A stretch of DNA of 64,000 nucleotides from Antarcticibacterium flavum (lineage in GTDB: Bacteria; Bacteroidota; Bacteroidia; Flavobacteriales; Flavobacteriaceae), in NCBI RefSeq assembly GCF_006159205.1, contig NZ_CP040812.1:2666001-2730000 (forward strand), given 5' to 3'. The translations under genes and the position numbers were made by a program. Shown in pieces: positions 51,396 through 59,955 of this stretch; the first letter of the stretch is position 1; each line of letters begins with the position of its first letter. The notes beneath the pieces are model-generated. The model did not search any database and was not told where the DNA came from. It saw nothing but the letters and a program-made list of their open reading frames with translations.

Positions 51396-51929
51396 ATGAA
51401 AAAAGCATTATTACTTCTAAGCCTTATATTATTTTCTGCAAACAGTTTTGGACAGAACTCTTCTGAAACAAACAGTCAATTTTCACTGAATCTGCTAATA
51501 CCATCTTTAGAATGGGAAGTGAAAACAGGCCAATCCTCTACTATAGATTTGATTCTAGGAGCCGGTTTTGGATATCACGAATCTGGTTCACAAAGCGATT
51601 TTGGTGTTCTCCCTGCATTTCAGTCAGCATACAGGTATTACTACAATCTTAATAAGAGACTGGGAAAAGGCAAAAAAGTTTCTGAAAACAGCGGTAATTA
51701 CATAGCGGCTATCGGCACCATTCAAAGCGGCAATCCCATTATTGGGGATTACGATCTAAATCACGATTATTCAGTTCTCATAGGCCCCGCCTGGGGAATG
51801 CAAAGAGTATACAACAGCGGATTCAAACTAAATCTAAACCTTGGTGCCGGTTATGGTTTTAACGACATTGGCGATTCGTATTTTTCTCCGTTTGTAGGTA
51901 TTCAATTAGGTTGGCTTATCGCAAAATAG
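51396..51929 (+). CDS. Outer-membrane beta-barrel-like protein, hypothetical
   Basis: The 177-residue protein has a signal peptide (MKKALLLLSLILFSANSFGQ) and strand-like, Gly- and Tyr-rich segments (LILGAGFGYHES, FKLNLNLGAGYGFNDIG) and ends SPFVGIQLGWLIAK. It is probably a small outer-membrane barrel; the C-terminus is Lys rather than Phe. It may be co-transcribed with the gene 92 bp upstream. Confidence 0.75.
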   Translation: MKKALLLLSLILFSANSFGQNSSETNSQFSLNLLIPSLEWEVKTGQSSTIDLILGAGFGYHESGSQSDFGVLPAFQSAYRYYYNLNKRLGKGKKVSENSGNYIAAIGTIQSGNPIIGDYDLNHDYSVLIGPAWGMQRVYNSGFKLNLNLGAGYGFNDIGDSYFSPFVGIQLGWLIAK

Positions 51930-52431
51930 GATTTGTGTAGAATTATTTCCTGTTTAAAAGAAAGCCACGAATGCACGAATAATTTTAATGGGAATTCCTG
52001 GAGAGAGAAAACTAAAAAGAGCCACTAATACACGAATAATTTATGGGGTGAATCCCCGCATAGAAAAGAAAAACATTCGTGCATTCGTGGCTAAAAAAAC
52101 CCTGTCAGTTTTGGAATAGAGCCACTAAGGCACTAATAATTTATAGGCTGTATCCCGCGAGAAAGAAGAAAAACATTCGTGCATTCGTGGCAAAGAAATC
52201 CCTGTCCCTCCTAAAAGAGCGCCACTAATCCAAGAATGCTCTATAAGTTTCTTCCCGAAACGATTTTAAAAAAAAACATTCGTGCATTCGTGGCTAAAAA
52301 ATTTTCCGGTCAAAAGCTCCTTTGTAAGAGAAGCAGGTTTTTGTACTTTTATTAATTAACGATTTAAGAAAGATAATTAATAAAAGACCCTCACTTCAGC
52401 AAAAAAAGCTGTTGTCATACCTTCCCGACAA
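51930..52431. repeat. Tandem array of REP-like inverted repeats
   Basis: Four related units occur between 51961 and 52300. Each starts with GCCACGAATGCACGAATAA or a decayed form (GCCACTAATACACGAATAA, GCCACTAAGGCACTAATAA), has a different inner part of 40-60 bp, and ends with the complement ATTCGTGCATTCGTGGC (about 52077, 52178, 52279). The left ends vary, the right ends are conserved. No gene is seen. Confidence 0.75.
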
Positions 52432-53205
52432 ATGAAAAATGAAATTCGCCCATACATATTAGCCGAAACCAACTGGAAGCAGGTAAAAGATGAGAACTAC
52501 AGCTTTGCGGTGCTTCCCTGGGGAGCTACCGAGGCACATAATTATCATCTTCCATACGCGACAGATAATATTCTGGCAGAAGAGGTAGCCGCGGAAGCTG
52601 CCCGCAAGTGCTGGGAAAACAATGGAAAGCCACTGGTCTTGCCCACCATTCCATTTGGGGTGAATACGGGGCAGATGGATGTGAAGTTCTGTATGAATAT
52701 GAATCCCTCCACTCAGCTGGCAGTCCTCCGGGATATTGTGCAGGTGCTGGACAGGCACGGGATGAGAAAGCTGGTGATCCTGAATGCACACGGCGGGAAT
52801 AATTTTAAGCAGATAATTCGTGAATTGAGCCTGGAATTTCCGAAGGTTTTTGTCTGCTCCATCAACTGGTGGCAGGTTGGGGATGCAGCCTCTGTTTTTG
52901 ACGTTCCGGGAGACCACGCCGGGGAACTGGAGACCGCTGCCGTAATGCACCTGGCTCCGCAGCTGGTCCTGCCTCTGGAAGAAGCCGGGGACGGAAGGGC
53001 AAAGACTTTTAAGATAAAAGCCCTAAAAGAAGGCTGGGTGACTGCACAGCGGGAGTGGAACAATGTCACTGAAGATACCGGGGTAGGGAACCCGAAAGCC
53101 GCCACTCCTGAAAAAGGCCTGAAATATTTTGAAATGACCACAGATATCATCGCCGGCTTCTTTGACGAACTGCACGCTGCAGATGTGGAGGATATGTATG
53201 AATAA
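52432..53205 (+). CDS. Creatininase family metallohydrolase
   Basis: The 257-residue protein has creatininase-type ligands: PWGATEAHNYHLPYATD (Glu, His, Asp), LVILNAHGGNN (His) and GDHAGELETA (Glu). Family members hydrolyse amide bonds in small rings or formamides; some act in cofactor synthesis. The substrate is unknown. It is the first gene of an operon with LrgA- and LrgB-type genes, which start 6 bp later. Confidence 0.92.
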   Translation: MKNEIRPYILAETNWKQVKDENYSFAVLPWGATEAHNYHLPYATDNILAEEVAAEAARKCWENNGKPLVLPTIPFGVNTGQMDVKFCMNMNPSTQLAVLRDIVQVLDRHGMRKLVILNAHGGNNFKQIIRELSLEFPKVFVCSINWWQVGDAASVFDVPGDHAGELETAAVMHLAPQLVLPLEEAGDGRAKTFKIKALKEGWVTAQREWNNVTEDTGVGNPKAATPEKGLKYFEMTTDIIAGFFDELHAADVEDMYE

Positions 53206-53211
53206 TTCGAA

Positions 53212-53544
53212 ATGATAAAAGCCCTGTTCTATATTTTCGGATTTCTCCTGGCGGGGGAATTGATCAGGTATATCTTCAATATTCCCGTCGCCGGAAATAT
53301 CATTGGAATGCTGCTTATTTTCCTTGCCCTCCGGTTTAAATGGATAAAACTGGAAGATGTGAAACCTGCTTCAGATAAGCTTATAAAATATCTTATCCTG
53401 TTTTTCATTCCCTATGGCGTCGGACTTATGGTTTATTACGACATCATCCAGGGACACCTGATCCCGATAAGCATAGCAGTGGTAATAAGCACGATCATAA
53501 GCTTCTACATTACCGGGATAATAATGGAAAAATTCGGGAAATGA
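53212..53544 (+). CDS. CidA/LrgA family holin-like protein
   Basis: The 110-residue protein has four hydrophobic segments with the LrgA signature (GNIIGMLLIFLALRFKWIKLEDVKPASDKLIKYLILFFIPYGVGLM). In other bacteria the LrgA/CidA pair controls cell death or carries small acids such as pyruvate or glycolate. The stop overlaps the LrgB start (ATGA). Confidence 0.92.
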   Translation: MIKALFYIFGFLLAGELIRYIFNIPVAGNIIGMLLIFLALRFKWIKLEDVKPASDKLIKYLILFFIPYGVGLMVYYDIIQGHLIPISIAVVISTIISFYITGIIMEKFGK

Positions 53545-54233
53545 GAGACTTTTTTCAGCTTCCGGTATTTGGGATCTTCATCACGTTGCTGGCATTCTTT
53601 GTGGCCGGAAAAATAAAGAGAAAATGGGACTATGTGCTGCTTAATCCGGTGCTGCTTTCTATAACTTTCATTATTCTTTTTCTTCTGATATTCAATATAG
53701 ACTTTGAAGATTATAACCGGGGAGGTCAGTACCTGAGTTTCTTCCTGGGCCCGGCGGTTGTTGCTCTTGGTGTATTCTTCTATGAAAAATATGAGGAGAT
53801 AAAACAGAATATAAAACCCTTTTTAGTGGCTGTTGCCGCTGGAGGAGTCAGCGGGATTATTAGTATAATCCTTCTTTTAATGTTGTTCCGCGTTCCGGAT
53901 CTAATCATTAACTCCTTAGCGGCGAAATCGGTTACCACTCCTATCGCTATAGAGATCTCGAGACTAACGGGCGGGGTACCGGAAATAACCGCAGGGATAG
54001 TGATCGCCGTGGGGATCTTTGGGAATGCCTTTGGGCCTGCAATCCTAAGGCTTCTGAAAATAAAAAATAAAGCCGCCATAGGTGCTGCCCTGGGAACAGC
54101 GGCTCACGGGATTGGGACAGCAAGAGCTTTTGAAGAAGGGCACCTGGCCGGGGTTTACAGCGGCCTCGCGATGTGCGTAAACGGAATAATCACCGCGCTG
54201 CTGGCACCATACCTGCTTCAATGGATCATATAA
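53541..54233 (+). CDS. LrgB/CidB family membrane protein
   Basis: The 230-residue protein has six to seven helices and LrgB blocks: LLNPVLLSI, YLSFFLGPAVVALGVFFYEKYEEIKQNIKPFL, LAAKSVTTPIAIEISRLTGG, and GTAAHGIGTARAFEEGHLAGVYSGLAM. It works with LrgA. Together with creatininase upstream it suggests a unit that takes up or releases a small product of the hydrolase (inference). Confidence 0.94.
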   Translation: MRDFFQLPVFGIFITLLAFFVAGKIKRKWDYVLLNPVLLSITFIILFLLIFNIDFEDYNRGGQYLSFFLGPAVVALGVFFYEKYEEIKQNIKPFLVAVAAGGVSGIISIILLLMLFRVPDLIINSLAAKSVTTPIAIEISRLTGGVPEITAGIVIAVGIFGNAFGPAILRLLKIKNKAAIGAALGTAAHGIGTARAFEEGHLAGVYSGLAMCVNGIITALLAPYLLQWII

Positions 54234-54332
54234 TTAAGCACTTCAAATTCAGTGATTATACCTACCCGGAATCTGTTAAAGATTGATTTGTTTTACTTAT
54301 TTTTGAGCTGTAATTGACCAGAAAAATCCTTC

Positions 54333-54815
54333 ATGAGAATATCTTTACTCCTGTTACTGATCCCGTTCCTGGTTGGCTGCGAAAATTTCGAGACAAAAAA
54401 GATCTCCTCGGAAGAAGTTCTGGACCAGGAAACAAGAAGCCTTAACTGGAAGGAAGTAGACGAATATCCCGCTTTCGAAAATTGTAAGAATATTACCGAA
54501 CTCCAAAAGGCCAGGAATTGTTTTGAGACCACGATTACTAAATCTGTTTATGCCTACCTGGAAAAACAGGAACCCGTGGTAACAGAGGCTATAGATGATA
54601 CGGTAGTTCTTTACCTCAAAGTAGAAAAGACCGGCCGTCCCGCCATAGATTCCATTTTGGTAGACACCACAGTTACAAACCAGTTACCCGACATCCGCCT
54701 CTGGCTGCAGCAAAGTGTGGATTCCCTCCCAAAGATCTACCCCGCCAGCAAACGCGGGATCCCCGTCTCCAGCACCTACATGATGCCGATAGTTATTAGG
54801 GCGGAGGAAAACTAA
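54333..54815 (+). CDS. Lipoprotein with TonB-C-like domain
   Basis: The 160-residue protein has a lipoprotein signal ending LVGC. The mature part (YPAFENCKNITELQKARNCFETT, LYLKVEKTGRPAIDSILVD, PKIYPASKRGIPVSSTYMMPIVI) follows the same pattern as the C-terminal domain of the two M56 proteins (FPGCE, a Cys ten to fifteen residues later, KMKPG, VSYSLPI). It is thus likely a free-standing member of the TonB-C-like family. Role unknown. Confidence 0.72.
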   Translation: MRISLLLLLIPFLVGCENFETKKISSEEVLDQETRSLNWKEVDEYPAFENCKNITELQKARNCFETTITKSVYAYLEKQEPVVTEAIDDTVVLYLKVEKTGRPAIDSILVDTTVTNQLPDIRLWLQQSVDSLPKIYPASKRGIPVSSTYMMPIVIRAEEN

Positions 54816-54819
54816 AGTT

Positions 54820-54890
54820 GTAGGTTGTAGGTTGTAAGTTGTAGGTTGAAAAAGTAGAGAGTGGAAAGTGGAGAGAGGAAAGTCTGGACG
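54820..54890. repeat. Heptamer tandem repeats
   Basis: GTTGTAG repeated four to five times, followed by a second array AGTAGAG-AGTGGAA-AGTGGAG-AGAGGAA-AGTCTGG. Both have period 7. Confidence 0.75.
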
Positions 54891-55429
54891 CAGGTTTTTT
54901 ACGTTCTAATATTCAGAGTGAATCTATTTCTAAACAGTACGGTCGTCACTTCGTGTTTTTTTGACCGATAGGGAAAGAAAAAATGTATCGAGAAGTCTTC
55001 GGAGTTCGAATTTCTAAAGGATTTTCGAGTCTTTTCAGTTAGCCACGAATGCACGAATGTTTTTTTGTTTTCTGCTCTTCAAGTCACCGTCATCCTGAAC
55101 TTGTTTCAGGATCTAATGGGCTTGGGTGTAGCTCATCTCACCTGCAGGAAAAAAGTGGAGAGTGTAAAGTGGAGAGTGGAAAGTCTGGTCGAATGTAAGA
55201 CCCTCTGTTAGTTGTTCTGTCGTCACTTCGAGTGTTTTTTCTTGACCGATAGGGAAAGAAAAAATGTATCGAGAAGTCTTCGGAGTTCGAATTTCTAAAG
55301 GATCTCGATTCTTATCATTTAGCCACGAATGCACGAATGTTTTTTGTTTTCTGCTCCTCCGCCCACCGCCATCCTCAGACTTTGATATTTTTTTTATTAG
55401 CGTGAGGTGATGGCGTTTTTCCCCGGCCT

Positions 55430-55500
55430 ACCGTACCTAAAGGCACGGAGAATCCATTATCATCCCGGTTCTACCCATACGGAGTCCCTAACGGGACAAA
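55430..55500 (+). repeat. Dispersed repeat, copy 2
   Basis: Matches 35629-35697: CCGTACCTAAAGGCA, ATTATC, TTCTACCCATA, AGTCCCTAACGGGAC. Confidence 0.6.
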
Positions 55501-55623
55501 ATACCTTTTACTATTATGTCAATGGTAACCTGCCTGTCCGGCAGGCAGGCTTGTTTCAGGATCTTATGGACTCCGGGATAGGTAAATGCAACAGTTCTCG
55601 AAGCCCTATTGAACTATGTTCAT

Positions 55624-56640
55624 TTAATCGATCTCCAATCGATCCAGGTAAGATCCCATAAGCTTGAGGTATTTTTCTGCCTCCTGGAGGGCATTTTTTT
55701 TAGAGGAATTTTCAGAGGAACCTGAAGCCCGAAGGCTATTTACTTTTGCACGCACATTGGCGCGATAACTCTTATAATTAATAAATAGTTGCCTTTCCGT
55801 ATTGTTCCTCATCGCAGGAAAGTGAAGGTTATAATGTTCAATAAAAAGCCTGGAAAGATCTTCTCTTTGTAATGCATCAAGATCCATACAAAGAAAAGCT
55901 ACTTCATTTAAGACATCAATTTGCCGATAATCATCATTAAATTCTATACAATCAAAGGGCTGTGGTGCCGGCAGGAGAAAAATATTCCGGGTATGTAGAT
56001 CACCGTGACAATCCCTGAAGAATCCGGAGCTTAAGCGGCTCTCTAGTAACTCGCTGTTTTGATTAAGGAAAATGTTTGATCTTTCTATCGCACGATCAAT
56101 GAGATTACCTATTTCCTGTCCAAGGTTTTCTGAGAGAAACTCCTTCTCTGCCTTAAGTTCATTGAATTTATTCTTGTCATCCTGAAGATCTTTTTTATAA
56201 ATGACCTCTGTCTTTTTATGAAAGACAGCTATATATTTGGCCAGTTTTTTAATATCTGCCGGGCGTACCTTGTCTTTTGAAAGAAGAACATCCATTTGCT
56301 TTTCAGGGTCAAGTTTTCGCATCCTGACGGCATAATCGATCACCTCGCCTTCATCCTCTCCTATGCCGTATTTTCCATTCAATGAAGATACCGGCAATAC
56401 TTCAAGATAAACATCCTTGGACAGCCGCCGGTTTAGCTCGATCTCCCGTTTGCAATAGTGTTTTCTTAGAGGAAGCGTAGAAAAATCTAAAAAAGAATAC
56501 AAAATAGGCTTTTTGATCTTATAGACGAATTCATCGCATAGGATCACCCAGGAAATATGGGTTTCCACCAATTTCTTCTGATGGGTTAGCTCGGGAAACC
56601 GGCCATCAGAAAGCAGCTTTTCAATTTGTTCTTTTGTCAT
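55624..56640 (-). CDS. Aminoglycoside phosphotransferase-like kinase
   Basis: The 338-residue protein has kinase-like motifs: HISWVILCDEFVYKIKKPI (nucleotide-binding Lys), catalytic loop FFRDCHGDLHTRNIFL, and metal Asp in FDCIEFNDDYRQIDVLNEVAFLCMDLD. This is the branch usually fused to an AAA-type kinase domain in proteobacteria. Here the partner is a separate gene upstream that overlaps by 20 bp. The substrate is unknown. Confidence 0.85.
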   Translation of the reverse strand: MTKEQIEKLLSDGRFPELTHQKKLVETHISWVILCDEFVYKIKKPILYSFLDFSTLPLRKHYCKREIELNRRLSKDVYLEVLPVSSLNGKYGIGEDEGEVIDYAVRMRKLDPEKQMDVLLSKDKVRPADIKKLAKYIAVFHKKTEVIYKKDLQDDKNKFNELKAEKEFLSENLGQEIGNLIDRAIERSNIFLNQNSELLESRLSSGFFRDCHGDLHTRNIFLLPAPQPFDCIEFNDDYRQIDVLNEVAFLCMDLDALQREDLSRLFIEHYNLHFPAMRNNTERQLFINYKSYRANVRAKVNSLRASGSSENSSKKNALQEAEKYLKLMGSYLDRLEID

Positions 56641-57124
56641 CTTTTAGATAGTCTTCAGCCTTTTGCAGCATAGCGTCAATATTCTCATTAGTAGACTCAA
56701 GAATCAAATGTGGTTGTTTCACAGGCTCCCATTGTCGCTTCAGTAATTTATATACATCAAAATCGGCTTCACTGAATTTTCTTTTTTTCTGAATTCTGTC
56801 CTTTGTGAGTTTCTCATTTGCCCAAACCTTAATAAACGCTATTCTTTCGCCACCGTTAGTTGTAAATAGTTTCCTGAATTTATCCTTATAAAATGTCGCG
56901 TCCACAACAACGTCTTTTCCCTTATTAGTCGCCTCCTTCATTTTTTTTAAAAGTGCGTTATAAACCTTTTCTTTTTCTGAATCTGAATAGGTTCTTTCAA
57001 AAAATATCTCTTTCCGAAGCCGGTCACTATTATAGTAATCTGCGCCTATTTTTTGTGCGAGTCTTTCAGCAAAAAAGCTTTTTCCGGAACCCGGCAAACC
57101 TATTACCAGTATAACCATTGTCAT
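56621..57124 (-). CDS. P-loop kinase (AAA_33 type)
   Basis: The protein of about 167 residues starts MTMVILVIGLPGSGKSFFAERLAQ (Walker A GLPGSGKS), with a lid and kinase pattern: YYNSDRLRKEIF, DVVVDATFYKDKFRKLF, and IQKKRKFSEADFDVYKLL. It resembles the small-molecule or nucleotide kinases fused to APH-like domains elsewhere. The frame extends to 57148; the ATG at 57124 or 57118 directly before the P-loop is preferred. The end overlaps the downstream kinase gene. Confidence 0.85.
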   Translation of the reverse strand: MTMVILVIGLPGSGKSFFAERLAQKIGADYYNSDRLRKEIFFERTYSDSEKEKVYNALLKKMKEATNKGKDVVVDATFYKDKFRKLFTTNGGERIAFIKVWANEKLTKDRIQKKRKFSEADFDVYKLLKRQWEPVKQPHLILESTNENIDAMLQKAEDYLKDDKRTN

Positions 57125-57374
57125 TGTTATTAAAGAATGAATTCTCACCTGAAACAGTCCGGGGCAATAGCTGTCCTGGTCGTAAGTGATGACCAGAAAA
57201 GATGAACCCGGTTATGACCCTTGAATTCCTTTCCTTTAAATTTATTAAAAATATACGACTGGTCCTTTTCATAGTCCCACCCCCAAATTTTAATTGATGA
57301 TTATTTAAATTAAATGATTAACTTTTAATGCCCTGAAAACAAATAGATTATTCTAACCAATCAATCTTTAAAAG

Positions 57375-58841
57375 ATGAAAAAAGAAGTTTTGAACCTTCA
57401 GAAAACGGGGCTGCTTACTTTGTTTTTCCTGTTCAGCTCCGGGATTTTTTATGCCCAGGATAACAGGGAGCAGATAAAAAACCTCCTGGACAAATATCAC
57501 GAATATGACCAGTTCAACGGCTCGGTGCTGGTGGCCAATGATGGGGAAGTTATTTTTTCTGATGGGTTTGGCATGGCCAATATGGAATATGATATTCCTA
57601 ACAGGCCGCAAACCAAACACCGGATTGGATCCATCACAAAGCAATTCACCGCAGCCCTTATCCTGCAACTGGTGGAAGAGGGAAAACTGGAACTGGATCA
57701 ACCCATTTCCAAATACCTGCCCGAATATAAAGGACCGGCGGCAGAGGTTGTGACCATTCACCACCTGCTTACCCACAGCTCGGGTATTCCCAGTTATACT
57801 TCCTTCCCTAATTTCTTTAAGGATCAAAGCCGGGACCCATACACCCCGGAAGAATTCGTAAAGACCTTTGCCGACTCCACCCTGCAATTCAGTCCGGGGG
57901 AGAAATTTTCCTATAACAACTCCGCTTACTTTCTGCTGGGACATATTATTGAGGAAATTGAAGGTAAAAGCTATGCAGAGGTTCTGCGGGAAAGGATCCT
58001 GGAACCTTTAGATATGGGGGATACAGGATATGATCTTCACGAGACCATTCTTAAGAACAGGGCCACAGGCTACGAACGCCGCGGGACCGAATATATAAAT
58101 GCACCATACCTGGATATGTCCCTGCCGTATGCGGCGGGATCCCTTTATTCCAAGGCAGAAGACCTTTATAAATGGGACCGGGCACTCTACGAAAATAAGC
58201 TCCTCTCTGAAAGTTCCAAAGAACTCATGTTCTCCCCGCATATTAAGATGGGGAATGCACATTATGGCTATGGCTGGATGACAGGTAAGATGCCGGTTGG
58301 CAAGGCCGGCGATAGTATACAGATGGTAGGCCATGGGGGAGGCATTAACGGGTTTAATACGATTATGGTGAGATTTCCTGAAGAGGAGGATCTTATCGTG
58401 CTGCTCAACAATACAGGTGGTACCAACCTGAACAGTATCGCTGAGGGTATCCTTAGCATAATGCATGGAGAAGAAGCCCCTATGCCCAAACGATCTATCG
58501 CAAAGGAGATCCTGCCAGTCTTTGAAAAGCAGGGGATCGATGCCGGAATGAAAAGATATAAAGAATTAAAAGCTGATGAGACCTATGCCCTGGATGAAGG
58601 AGAAATGAACCAGGTAGGCTATGTCCTGCTGCAAAACGGAAAGGTGAAGGAAGCTATAGAGATCTTTAAGATAAACACCGAAGTCTTCCCTGATTCCTGG
58701 AACACCTATGATAGCCTGGGAGAAGCTTATATGCATGACCGCCAAAAGGAAAAGGCAATTGAGAACTTTGAAAAATCCATAGAAATGAATCCCAATAATA
58801 CAAACGGGAAAGAGATGCTGGCGAAGATAAAGTCGCTGTGA
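57375..58841 (+). CDS. Beta-lactamase-fold serine hydrolase with TPR tail
   Basis: The 488-residue protein has a signal peptide (to FYAQ), a class C beta-lactamase/penicillin-binding domain with HRIGSITKQFTA (S-x-x-K nucleophile), FSYNNSAY (Y-x-N) and VGHGGGINGF (HGG in place of KTG), and a C-terminal region (about 400-488) with two tetratricopeptide repeats (YVLLQNGKVKEAIEIFKINTEVFPDSWNTYDSLGEAYMHDRQKEKAIENFEKSIEMNP). It probably cleaves peptides or esters in the periplasm. Confidence 0.92.
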   Translation: MKKEVLNLQKTGLLTLFFLFSSGIFYAQDNREQIKNLLDKYHEYDQFNGSVLVANDGEVIFSDGFGMANMEYDIPNRPQTKHRIGSITKQFTAALILQLVEEGKLELDQPISKYLPEYKGPAAEVVTIHHLLTHSSGIPSYTSFPNFFKDQSRDPYTPEEFVKTFADSTLQFSPGEKFSYNNSAYFLLGHIIEEIEGKSYAEVLRERILEPLDMGDTGYDLHETILKNRATGYERRGTEYINAPYLDMSLPYAAGSLYSKAEDLYKWDRALYENKLLSESSKELMFSPHIKMGNAHYGYGWMTGKMPVGKAGDSIQMVGHGGGINGFNTIMVRFPEEEDLIVLLNNTGGTNLNSIAEGILSIMHGEEAPMPKRSIAKEILPVFEKQGIDAGMKRYKELKADETYALDEGEMNQVGYVLLQNGKVKEAIEIFKINTEVFPDSWNTYDSLGEAYMHDRQKEKAIENFEKSIEMNPNNTNGKEMLAKIKSL

Positions 58842-59067
58842 TGTACCTTGTCTATTTTCTGAAGAGGCAGAGGATGGAGGACAAAGTGCAGAGGTTAATA
58901 TGTATGAGAGTAATCTCACTTCTGGATATAAAACCAAACGTTCGCCCCCTTTAGGGAAGCCGGCGGGTCCAGGAAAAGTGGTCAATCTCAACCTGCTCCT
59001 CTAAAGACTAAAGACTAACGACTATAATCAGAGTCTTTATAGAAGAAACTACCATACCCATATCGAA

Positions 59068-59409
59068 ATGGAGATGCACAAAAAACTCCTGGCTATTAAA
59101 CTGCTTCATACCCTGGTGTGGTCGTTCTTCGTTTTTATTATCTTTTATATTGTTTATTCCGGCCTCACAAATAAAATTACCCTCTTTACCTGGATAGCCA
59201 TAGGACTCGTGGTGGCAGAGGGCCTGGTGCTGCTTGTTTTTAAAATGTTTTGTCCGCTAACCCTTATAGCAAGAAAATACTCCGATTCTCAAAAAGATAA
59301 TTTTGACATATTTCTTCCGAACTGGCTGGCAAAATATAACAAGATCATCTTCACGACAATTTATATAGCCGGTGTCATTTTAGTACTCATAAGGACATTT
59401 AGAAATTGA
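59068..59409 (+). CDS. Membrane protein, hypothetical
   Basis: The 113-residue protein has three membrane segments (LHTLVWSFFVFIIFYIVY; LFTWIAIGLVVAEGLVLLVF; IIFTTIYIAGVILVLI) with a polar loop (CPLTLIARKYSDSQKDNFDIF) between the second and third. The sequence and layout resemble small conserved membrane proteins of Bacteroidota. Function unknown. Confidence 0.75.
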   Translation: MEMHKKLLAIKLLHTLVWSFFVFIIFYIVYSGLTNKITLFTWIAIGLVVAEGLVLLVFKMFCPLTLIARKYSDSQKDNFDIFLPNWLAKYNKIIFTTIYIAGVILVLIRTFRN

Positions 59410-59460
59410 TAAAGGTGCCTTGGTTCCTGTCTTTTGATTCTTGATTTTATCGTCACTTCG

Positions 59461-59942
59461 AGTGTTTTTTCTTGACCGATAGAGAAAGAAAAAATGTATC
59501 GAGAAGGGCTTTGTAGTTGGAACTTCAAAAGGATCTCGATACAATTTTCACCTCCGCTTTCGCTACGGCAAAAATCACTCGATCTGACGATGAGGGATAG
59601 TGAGAGTGGATTTGTTTCTCAGCAGCACTGTCGTCACTTCGAGTGTTTTTTCTGACCGCCAGGGAAAGAAAAAATGTATCGAGAAGGGCTTTGTAGTTGG
59701 AACTTCAAAAGGATCTCGATACAATTTTCACCTCCGCTTTCGCTACGGCAAAAATCACTCGATCTGACGATGAGGGATAGTGAGAGTGGATTTGTTTCTC
59801 AGCAGCACTGTCGTCACTTCGAGTGTTTTTTCTGACCGCCAGGGATAGAAAAAATGTATCGAGAAGTGCTATGGAGTTCGAATTTCTAAAGGATCTCGAT
59901 ACAATTTTTTCCTCCGCTGCCGCTACGGAAAAAATCACTACC
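59461..59942 (+). repeat. 180-bp tandem repeat, two and a half copies
   Basis: Units start at 59461, 59641 and 59821, exactly 180 bp apart; the first two are nearly identical, the third is cut off by the IS110 element at about 59941. Each contains an imperfect palindrome: GTCACTTCGAGTG near its start and CACTCGATCTGACGATG near its end, with GTATCGAGAAG / GGATCTCGATAC between. The same type of REP occurs singly at 54945 and 55210. Confidence 0.85.
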
Positions 59943-59955
59943 ATTGACGTATTTT

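Larger units (their letters stand above)
54816..55623. other. Gene-free stretch with several repeat families
   Basis: Period-7 arrays at 54820-54890 (GTTGTAG, then AGTGGAA-type) and 55146-55185; two copies of the GTCACTTCG...TCTCGA REP (54945-55035, 55210-55315); the word GCCACGAATGCACGAATG twice; copy 2 of the CCGTACCTAAAGGCA repeat (55430-55500); and a hairpin CCTGCCTG/CAGGCAGG at 55530-55551. No gene is seen. Confidence 0.6.

Noticed and set aside
51930..52310. CRISPR array
   Set aside because: Units are inverted repeats with variable left ends, spacing is irregular, and no cas genes are near.
55407..55661. 84-codon plus-strand frame
   Set aside because: Runs through a dispersed repeat and a hairpin and ends inside the kinase gene on the other strand.
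59461..59942. CRISPR array
   Set aside because: Repeat period is 180 bp with near-identical inner sequence; there are no short repeats with unique spacers and no cas genes.
59705..59944. 79-codon minus-strand frame
   Set aside because: It is the translated 180-bp tandem repeat, with the same peptide appearing twice.
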